Origin: Actinobacteria bacterium 13_1_40CM_66_12
GTDB taxonomy: Bacteria; Chloroflexota; Dormibacteria; Dormibacterales; Dormibacteraceae
Assembly (NCBI GenBank): GCA_001917895.1
Contig: MNEW01000057.1
Span: 1 to 12,008 of the forward strand
Length of the DNA: 12,008 nt
Direction of reading: 5' to 3'
The translations under genes were made by a program, and so were the position numbers. This document shows, one piece after another, positions 6,765 through 12,008 of this stretch. Numbering within the stretch: position 1 is the stretch's first letter; every line of letters starts with the position of its first letter. The notes beneath the pieces were generated by a model. It worked only from the letters and a program-made list of their open reading frames with translations, ran no database searches and was not told the origin of the DNA.

Positions 6765-7112
6765 CTAGAGGTTCGAAACAGGAAGCCAGGCCGGCCGCGG
6801 CTCGCGAATCGCGGCCACCAGGCCCGCAGCCCACGCAGCGATCTTCACGCCGCCAAGGATTGCTATGGCGGCTCCCGCGCCAAACTCGAGTGGTAGTGTC
6901 GTGCCGAGCAAGATGGCCATGCCGATTGCCGCCGGGAGCAGCGCCAGCAGCAGGGCCGCCATTGCAATCGCGAGCACGGCCGGCGAACAGTCAGACGAGC
7001 TTTCCTCGCCCTCTAGCCCTTCGTCGTCAGCGCTGAAGGGGAAGGCACATTCGCGGATCTCGTACGTGGTCTGATGGATGGCGCCTGCTCCTTCACAAAG
7101 TCCCGACCTCAC
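6765..7112 (-). CDS. Small two-helix membrane protein, unknown function
   Basis: A 115-residue protein not assignable to a family. The N-terminal 42 residues are soluble and acidic toward their end (a D/E/S-rich stretch at about 28-41). Two hydrophobic segments follow: residues 43-71 (AVLAIAMAALLLALLPAAIG) and about 76-100 (AGAAIAILGGVKIAAWAAGL), with a short basic tail. The GTG at 7112 has only GAAGG directly against it, so the exact start is uncertain; the coding frame is clear from the membrane segments. It is the first gene of the minus-strand group with the peptide gene (31-base gap) and XRE-TPR regulator, and diverges from the kinase at 7185 across a control region with an inverted repeat. 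A role in export, processing or immunity for the peptide is possible from position only. Confidence 0.7.
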   Translation of the reverse strand: MRSGLCEGAGAIHQTTYEIRECAFPFSADDEGLEGEESSSDCSPAVLAIAMAALLLALLPAAIGMAILLGTTLPLEFGAGAAIAILGGVKIAAWAAGLVAAIREPRPAWLPVSNL

Positions 7113-7139
7113 CCTTCGCGGCTCTGCTCTGGTCGCGCA

Positions 7140-7170
7140 ATGTTAACTCAAGCCTCGTTTGAATTAACAT
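7140..7170. promoter_or_regulatory. Inverted-repeat operator in a divergent promoter region
   Basis: ATGTTAACTCAA (7140-7151) and TTGAATTAACAT (7159-7170) are inverted arms of 12 bp with one mismatch, separated by seven bases. The element occupies the 72-base gap between the membrane-protein/peptide/XRE-TPR group (minus) and the kinase operon (plus). On each strand the arms also read as a weak promoter: TTAACT-16 bp-TAACAT on plus and TTAATT-16 bp-TAACAT on minus. A protein bound to both arms could therefore control both directions. The ten-base GTTAACTCAA recurs exactly at 5046-5037 before the HD-GYP operon. Confidence 0.6.
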
Positions 7171-7184
7171 ACGGTTCCCGATAA

Positions 7185-9398
7185 GTGGCCTGGCAAACTT
7201 CCCCCGCCGATCTCAGCCCGGGCCTGAAGGCGGTTCAGCCCGCCTCTGAAGGCACCACCAGCGTCGTCGCGACTTTCCTGCGGCGCGCCGCCATCTCCCT
7301 TGAATGGAGACGTTTCGCGCTCGCCGCGGCCCTTGCCCTGGTCGCGTCGGTGCTATTCCTCATCTGGACAGCCTTCCGCCTTGGCGGCGACAGGACCACG
7401 ATCGCCATCGACGACATCGGCGAGGGGGTCGCATCTGGGATCGCCGCGATCAGCCTGCTCTTTGCCGCGTTCAGGTCTTCCGGCCGTACACGAACGGCCT
7501 GGGCGCTGCTGGCGATGTCAGCGGCAAGCTGGACGATCGGCGAGGCCATCTGGTCCTGGTATGAGGTTTTCCAGGGGATCGCCGTGCCGTTTCCCTCCGC
7601 AGCGGACACCGGCTTCCTGCTCGCGATCCCGTTCGCGATCGCGGGGGTCCTCACGTTCACCACAGCCCCGAGGCGCCTGGCGACCCGCGGAGAGGCAGTG
7701 CTCGCCGGCGTGATCGTCGCCCTTTCGCTTCTCTTCGTGGCCTGGGCGCTCGGGCTGCGCACGGTCTACGACCAATCGCAACAGCCGGTTCCCGCGACGC
7801 TGATCGGCCTCGCGTATCCGGTCGGCGACATCGTCGTCATCACGGTGCTGTTGATCGCTTTGCGACGGGCGAGCAAAGAGCAGTTCGGTCGCATGCTGAT
7901 CCTCATCGCCGGACTGGCGTCGATCGCCGTGTCTGACAGCACCTTCACTTATCTCACCGCCAACGGGACCTACGGAGCGATCGGGAGCGTCCTCGACATC
8001 GGTTGGGTGACCGGCTATCTGCTGCTCGCGCTCGCGCCCCTATGGCCCGTTTCCGCTGTGGAGCGCGAGTCCGAAGAAGGGCCGATCGAGCTCTGGCAGA
8101 TGGCTCTGCCCTGGGTCGCCACGCTGGCGGCAGCGCTGATGGCCATTCGGATCGCCTTGATCAATCAAGCCATGGACCAGTTCGAGACCGTACTCGCCGG
8201 CAGCATCGGAGTGCTGTTCGTGTTCAACCAAATACTCACCCACCGCGACTCCTTGAACCTGCTGGTCAATAGCAAGCGAGCGGAAGCTCAGGTTCAGGCT
8301 CGCACGACGCTTCTCAACCAGGTCATCGTCCAGGCGCCGCTCGGCATCGCGCGCGTGGGTACCGACATGACCATCCTCGACGCCAACCCGCGACTCGGGA
8401 TTCTCCTGCACGCGAAACCCGCCGCCATGATCGGCGACTCGATCGCCCACTTCATGCCGCCCGAGGAGATGCAGCGGGTCGTCCAGTCACTACAACCGCT
8501 GTGGACCGGTGCCGCGGACACCGTCGAGTCCGACAGCCATGCGCTGCGTGCCGACGGGAGCAACGTGTGGCTGCACTGGAGCGCGACCTCGATCAAAAGG
8601 CGCGGAGGGAACACAGACTTTTTCCTCGCGATGTTCGAGGACGCGACCGCGCAGCACACCGCCCAGGAGGCAGCGATGGCCAACCTCGCCGGGCTCGAGC
8701 GGCTGAGCCAGCTGAAAAGCGAGTTCGTCTCCCTGGTCAGTCACGAGTTTCGAACCGCCCTCGTCGGCATCCAGGGCTTCAGCGAGATGATCCGCGACCA
8801 GGACCTGACGGCCGATGAAACCAAAGCCTTCGCGGGCGACATCAACAACGACGCCCTGCGCTTGAACCGGATGATCACCGAGATGCTCGACCTCGATCGC
8901 ATCGAGGCCGGGCGGATGACCCTCAACATCTGCCCCGTCGACCTCAACAGCATTCTCACGGATGCGGCTGAGCGCGCGCGAGCCGTGAGCCCGAAACATA
9001 CGATCGAAGCCAATTTGGATCCTGCCCTGCCCGCGGTCCGCGGTGACTCCGACCGACTGTTCCAGGTCGTCGCCAACCTGCTCAGCAACGCCGTGAAATA
9101 TTCGCCCAGCGGCGGCGAGATCCGTCTCACGAGCGTAGCCAAGGACGGCATGGTCGAGGTCAGCGTCATCGATCACGGTCTCGGCATTCCGGCGGACTTC
9201 GTCAAGAGGCTGTTCAGCCGATACGAGCGATTCGAGGACAAGACCAAAGCCAAGATCATCGGCACGGGTCTAGGTCTCGCCATAACTCGACAGATCGTGG
9301 ATATGCATGGGGGCAAGATCTGGGTCGACAGCACTGTGGGCGTTGGATCCGAGTTTCACTTCACGGTGCCGGTCGCGACGCCGGTCGCCGCGAACTGA
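7185..9398 (+). CDS. Multi-TM PAS sensor histidine kinase
   Basis: A 737-residue membrane kinase. Residues about 43-350 hold roughly nine to ten hydrophobic helices with short loops, a sensory integral-membrane region I cannot assign to a named family. A PAS-like domain follows (about 375-495; QAPLGIARVGTDMTILDANP). HisKA has H520 in SHEFRTALVGIQGFSEMI; the usual proline after HExRT is alanine (A525). HATPase_c has N635 (LLSNAVKYSP), a DHGLGIP G1 box and GTGLGLAITRQIV. It has no receiver of its own; the stand-alone regulator begins five bases after its stop. The GTG at 7185 is the first start after the divergent control region and has no Shine-Dalgarno, so a nearly leaderless message is likely. 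The signal is unknown. Kinase assignment is firm. Confidence 0.92.
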   Translation: MAWQTSPADLSPGLKAVQPASEGTTSVVATFLRRAAISLEWRRFALAAALALVASVLFLIWTAFRLGGDRTTIAIDDIGEGVASGIAAISLLFAAFRSSGRTRTAWALLAMSAASWTIGEAIWSWYEVFQGIAVPFPSAADTGFLLAIPFAIAGVLTFTTAPRRLATRGEAVLAGVIVALSLLFVAWALGLRTVYDQSQQPVPATLIGLAYPVGDIVVITVLLIALRRASKEQFGRMLILIAGLASIAVSDSTFTYLTANGTYGAIGSVLDIGWVTGYLLLALAPLWPVSAVERESEEGPIELWQMALPWVATLAAALMAIRIALINQAMDQFETVLAGSIGVLFVFNQILTHRDSLNLLVNSKRAEAQVQARTTLLNQVIVQAPLGIARVGTDMTILDANPRLGILLHAKPAAMIGDSIAHFMPPEEMQRVVQSLQPLWTGAADTVESDSHALRADGSNVWLHWSATSIKRRGGNTDFFLAMFEDATAQHTAQEAAMANLAGLERLSQLKSEFVSLVSHEFRTALVGIQGFSEMIRDQDLTADETKAFAGDINNDALRLNRMITEMLDLDRIEAGRMTLNICPVDLNSILTDAAERARAVSPKHTIEANLDPALPAVRGDSDRLFQVVANLLSNAVKYSPSGGEIRLTSVAKDGMVEVSVIDHGLGIPADFVKRLFSRYERFEDKTKAKIIGTGLGLAITRQIVDMHGGKIWVDSTVGVGSEFHFTVPVATPVAAN

Positions 9399-9403
9399 AC
9401 GGA

Positions 9404-9841
9404 GTGAGCGGCCGGATCCTGATCGTCGACGACGAGCCGGCCAACCTGGCGCTGCTCGAGGCCATCCTTTCGGAGAGCGCCAGCGAGATCCGCACATTGA
9501 ACGACTCGCGTCAGGTGGAGCAGGTTTTCGCGGAATTCGAGCCTGACATCGTCCTGATCGACCTGCACATGCCGGATCCGGACGGGCTCGAGATCCTGCG
9601 GCGGCTCCGCAGCGCGCGCAATGCTCTCGGATACCTACCGGTGATCATGCTCACCGGCGACACCGGCCACGTGGCGCGCAACAGCGCCCTGATCCTCGGT
9701 GCGGACGACTTCCTGACCAAACCGGTGGATCACGACGAGGTCGTGCTGCGCGTTCGCAATCTGCTGCGCAATCGCGAGCTGTATGTGGATCTCGCCAAGG
9801 CCAACCTCGCACTCGAGGAAAAGCGCCGCCGGTCTAGCTGA
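9404..9841 (+). CDS. Single-domain response regulator with C-terminal helix
   Basis: A 145-residue receiver with D9-D10, phosphoacceptor D53 (LIDLHMPDPDG), T84 and K106-P107. After the receiver comes a charged helical tail, RNRELYVDLAKANLALEEKRRR, of the kind that links receivers to HD-GYP or other outputs, but a stop follows at once. It is thus a stand-alone receiver, or one that has lost an output domain. The GTG start lies five bases after the kinase stop; the GGAG before it is too close for a standard Shine-Dalgarno, so coupling to kinase translation is likely. The kinase at 7185 is the obvious phosphodonor. Its 3' end overlaps the convergent membrane-protein gene by eight bases. Confidence 0.92.
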   Translation: MSGRILIVDDEPANLALLEAILSESASEIRTLNDSRQVEQVFAEFEPDIVLIDLHMPDPDGLEILRRLRSARNALGYLPVIMLTGDTGHVARNSALILGADDFLTKPVDHDEVVLRVRNLLRNRELYVDLAKANLALEEKRRRSS

Positions 9842-10241
9842 AAACCGACCGCACGTTCCGTCCCCACAGAAGCCAGATAACAGCCGCCGGCACCACGACG
9901 TTCGTGAGAAGCGTTACAGGGGCGTGGTTGGCGCCGATCGGCAGGACGAGCTGAAGAACGGAGCCTGCCAGACACACGATCTCGAGGCCGATTGCGGTTC
10001 GCCGCGCCCAGCGTCGGCGCCACAGGACTCCGATCGCAACCAGGCACACGAGCAGCGCGACCAGCAGGGTTGCGAGGCCCAACCCGACCATGTGAAGCTC
10101 GCCCCCGAGCGCAAACGGGAGGGCAGAGATGCCGGCAACCATCCAGAAGATCGATTGCGTTAGCAGCAGGACGAAGACGGTTTCGGGCCGACTGGTTTCA
10201 GTTGAATGAGCGCCCTGCGCGCGCCCGGCGGCCTTTTCCAT
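9834..10241 (-). CDS. Four-helix membrane protein, unknown function
   Basis: About 135 residues with four hydrophobic segments at roughly 21-43, 50-74, 81-102 and 108-127, and a short polar N-terminus. No family is recognised. It begins inside the stop of the upstream gene: GTG (10244-10242), TGA of the upstream gene (10243-10241) and ATG (10241-10239) overlap, so either start gives tight translational coupling; ATG is chosen as the commoner codon. The 3' end runs eight bases into the convergent response-regulator gene. It probably acts with the 361-residue membrane protein encoded just before it. Confidence 0.75.
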   Translation of the reverse strand: MEKAAGRAQGAHSTETSRPETVFVLLLTQSIFWMVAGISALPFALGGELHMVGLGLATLLVALLVCLVAIGVLWRRRWARRTAIGLEIVCLAGSVLQLVLPIGANHAPVTLLTNVVVPAAVIWLLWGRNVRSVFS

Positions 10242-11326
10242 CACGAACGATCCATTGCGGCCACGACCGATGAGTCGATGTCGACCGCGAACGGTCCGCC
10301 GTGCGGGTTGTCAACAATCCACACGTGCAGCATGGGCGGGGCGCTGATGTCGATCGCCCCGATCGGGCACGTCGCATACGGGGTCATCAAGCTGAACTCA
10401 AAGCCGAACGGCGTGAAGCAGATGTTTTCGTGCTGGTGCCATGCGGTCATCGGGCCGCCCGGGTCGGGACCGAACCTGTTCAAGCTCTTCATCTGAAACA
10501 TCGCGCCGAGCAGCACAGGACCGTGGTGCGTGTTGGCGTAGACGAGTCCTTGCGGTCGCTGGGGATCCATGACGTAGCCTGCGTCGACGTAACGCTGGTT
10601 CATCCAGTGCGATGAGGGCAGAGTGGTCGAGCCGCCCGGACGATAGCCTGCAGCCCACGCCTGGTGCCAGTCCTCATAAGGAAGGATCGCCGTCTTCGTC
10701 GCGGCATACAGACGGTTGGCAGCCTCGACCTGCGCGGGTGTGGCCACGGTGTTCGTCGCCTGCAGAAGCGCGCCGGCATGGACGTGGCGCGGATCAGGAC
10801 GAGCCAGGTCCACGATCCAGACGGTCGCGCCGGTGATGACAAGCAGCATCGGCATCGCCACGCCGAGCGCGGCCCAGCGCCATGACCGATGCGTGCGTCC
10901 AGCCTCGCCGCGGACCGGCACCAGAGCGAGCCCGAGCGCGGTCACCTCGACCAGCTTGGTGGCGAGGCCGACCTGGTCAGGACCTTCGAATCCGATCCCG
11001 ACGTACACGAGGTAGGCGAGCACGGTCGAGATCAGCAGCCCCGCGGACGCCAGCCGCCAGTACCTCCACGTGAAAGTCGCCGCCAGGGCGATGAATGCAA
11101 GGCCGTTCAGAACGAACAGCACTGACGTGACCGGCTCCGACGCCAGGTGGTGCGGGATCAGCGCCAGGTGCACGCCGGCGCTGACGGCCATCAGGACCGC
11201 AGCCGCACGGACGGTGCCGGGCACCGAGCGCCAGCGTGGGTGCATGCGCAGCGCAATCAGCGCTATGGGCAGAGCGAGAAGGCCGCCGACGATGCCGATC
11301 GCGTGTTCTGGGTTCACCGAGTACAT
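10241..11326 (-). CDS. Six-helix membrane protein with His-rich extracytoplasmic domain
   Basis: A 361-residue protein with no function I can name. Six hydrophobic helices occupy about 8-181. The 180-residue C-terminal domain is soluble, with many conserved-looking aromatic and histidine residues: D219-W-H221, S239-H240-W, T266-H267-H268-G, W296-H-Q-H299-E-N-I-C303, C320-P and L333-H334-V-W with N340-P-H342-G-G-P-F. The histidines and two cysteines suggest metal binding or a disulfide, and an outward-facing location, but no catalytic family is certain. There is no Shine-Dalgarno; GATTCT ends seven bases before the ATG, fitting a leaderless message. A kinase gene ends 22 bases upstream on the same strand, so read-through is also possible. 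The four-helix gene downstream is coupled by overlapping codons. Confidence 0.82.
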   Translation of the reverse strand: MYSVNPEHAIGIVGGLLALPIALIALRMHPRWRSVPGTVRAAAVLMAVSAGVHLALIPHHLASEPVTSVLFVLNGLAFIALAATFTWRYWRLASAGLLISTVLAYLVYVGIGFEGPDQVGLATKLVEVTALGLALVPVRGEAGRTHRSWRWAALGVAMPMLLVITGATVWIVDLARPDPRHVHAGALLQATNTVATPAQVEAANRLYAATKTAILPYEDWHQAWAAGYRPGGSTTLPSSHWMNQRYVDAGYVMDPQRPQGLVYANTHHGPVLLGAMFQMKSLNRFGPDPGGPMTAWHQHENICFTPFGFEFSLMTPYATCPIGAIDISAPPMLHVWIVDNPHGGPFAVDIDSSVVAAMDRS

Positions 11327-11348
11327 GAACCAAGAATCGGTGCCGTTG

Positions 11349-12008
11349 CTAAGAAGGTCGTAAGAGCGGGAGGTCGACGTACAGCCCGGCGCCGCCGGCT
11401 TGGCTTTGGTCGGCGATGATCCGGCCGCCGTGTTGCTCGGTGATCCAGAGCGCGATCGACAGTCCGAGACCGGCGCCGTGCCCAGTGCGCGATGGGTCCG
11501 AACGGTAAAAGCGCTGAAAGATTCGCTCCCGCTCTTCGACCGCGATCCCCGCGCCGTCGTCGCCGACCATCAGCCTCACCCAGCCGGAGTCGACCACGAC
11601 GTCGACCGAGATTTTCGAGCGCGAGTAGCGGAGTGCGTTGTCGATCAGGATCCATAGGAGCTGGCGGAGCGCGTCCTCGTCTCCGGCGACTGACGCGTCG
11701 ACCACCTGAACATCGAAGGTTCTCTCCGCGTGGACTGCGGCCGCCTGGCGCGTTACATCGAGCACCAAGGCACGCAGGTCGACGGCCGCCAGCTCGAGGC
11801 GGAGCCCGGAGTCGGCGCGCGCAAGCGTGAGCAGACGATCGACCAGCCTACCCATCCTTTCGCTCTCGTCCGCGATGTCGGTGGCTGCCGCAAGCCGTAC
11901 CTGCTCCGCGATCGGTGGACCGTGCGCGAGCAGCCCGGCATTGCCCTGGATCGTCGCCAGCGGCGTGCGGAGCTCGTGGGAAGCATCAGCCACGAAGCGC
12001 CGCTGGGA
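11349..12008 (-). CDS. Sensor histidine kinase, C-terminal part; start outside window
   Basis: The kinase core of an EnvZ/OmpR-class sensor, 219 residues visible. HisKA begins at the edge (SQRRFVADASHELRTPLATI), with the phosphorylated His as the eleventh visible codon. HATPase_c has the N-box LWILIDNALRYS, a DDGAGI box, FQRFYRSDPSRTGHGAGLGL and a terminal GGRIIAD...LPLL strand. The RRFVADASHELRTPL spacing is typical of HAMP-containing kinases of GC-rich bacteria paired with OmpR-type regulators; sensor and HAMP parts, and probably the partner regulator, lie beyond 12008. The frame is open to the window end, so the GTG at 11993 is not the start. Confidence 0.93.
   Translation of the reverse strand, partial: SQRRFVADASHELRTPLATIQGNAGLLAHGPPIAEQVRLAAATDIADESERMGRLVDRLLTLARADSGLRLELAAVDLRALVLDVTRQAAAVHAERTFDVQVVDASVAGDEDALRQLLWILIDNALRYSRSKISVDVVVDSGWVRLMVGDDGAGIAVEERERIFQRFYRSDPSRTGHGAGLGLSIALWITEQHGGRIIADQSQAGGAGLYVDLPLLRPS

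Noticed and set aside
6696..7074. Plus-strand open frames opposite the peptide and membrane-protein genes
   Set aside because: Arg/Ala/Ser-rich products without domains; the minus strand has membrane segments and a strong RBS.
8040..9169. Minus-strand open frames opposite the kinase at 7185-9398
   Set aside because: Shadow frames of a gene with clear PAS, HisKA and HATPase motifs.
1..12008. Mobile elements, CRISPR arrays, tRNA or rRNA genes
   Set aside because: No transposase or integrase motifs, no regularly spaced direct repeats and no tRNA-like or rRNA-like segments were seen on either strand.

Overview
The window is GC-rich, tightly packed bacterial chromosome with short gaps, overlapping start and stop codons, several GTG starts and few good Shine-Dalgarno sites. 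It shows no tRNA, rRNA, insertion sequence, phage gene or CRISPR array. Base composition, probable leaderless or near-leaderless starts, and the mix of multi-domain kinases with an XRE-TPR regulator suggest a non-model soil-type lineage such as Chloroflexota/Dormibacterota or Actinomycetota. That placement is an inference from style, not from a marker gene.

Layout. (1) 1-1002, plus strand: the end of a PAP2-family phosphatase, then a small HExxH protein with an apparently leaderless start. (2) 4974-1012, minus strand: a three-gene signalling operon of REC-HD-GYP c-di-GMP phosphodiesterase, membrane hybrid histidine kinase with two receiver domains, and single-domain response regulator. (3) 7112-5106, minus strand: a two-helix membrane protein, a 31-codon secreted-peptide gene absent from ordinary ORF calls but carrying the best ribosome-binding site in the window, and an XRE-HTH regulator with a long TPR array. 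(4) 7185-9841, plus strand and divergent from (3): a multi-TM PAS histidine kinase followed by a single-domain response regulator. (5) 12008-9834, minus strand: the end of another histidine kinase, a membrane protein with a histidine-rich extracytoplasmic domain, and a four-helix membrane protein coupled to it by overlapping codons.

How it may work together. The receiver domains seen here have no DNA-binding output; the only output domain is HD-GYP. The only DNA-binding protein in the window is the XRE-TPR regulator, in the middle. Its architecture matches peptide-sensing RRNPP regulators (NprR, PlcR, Rgg, PrgX), and the gene immediately upstream encodes a signal-peptide-bearing product that would leave a seven-residue C-terminal peptide (GVLPPCC) after an AXA cleavage. 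The divergent promoter region between blocks (3) and (4) holds a 12-bp inverted repeat with one mismatch. A related GTTAACTCAA half-site, next to a perfect TCAAACGTTTGA palindrome, lies upstream of block (2). The main hypothesis is that this is a peptide-receptor locus whose regulator controls its own operon and two flanking phosphorelay/c-di-GMP operons through a shared operator. The peptide ORF, its RBS, the TPR regulator and the repeats are read directly from the sequence. The sensing function and regulon are inference.
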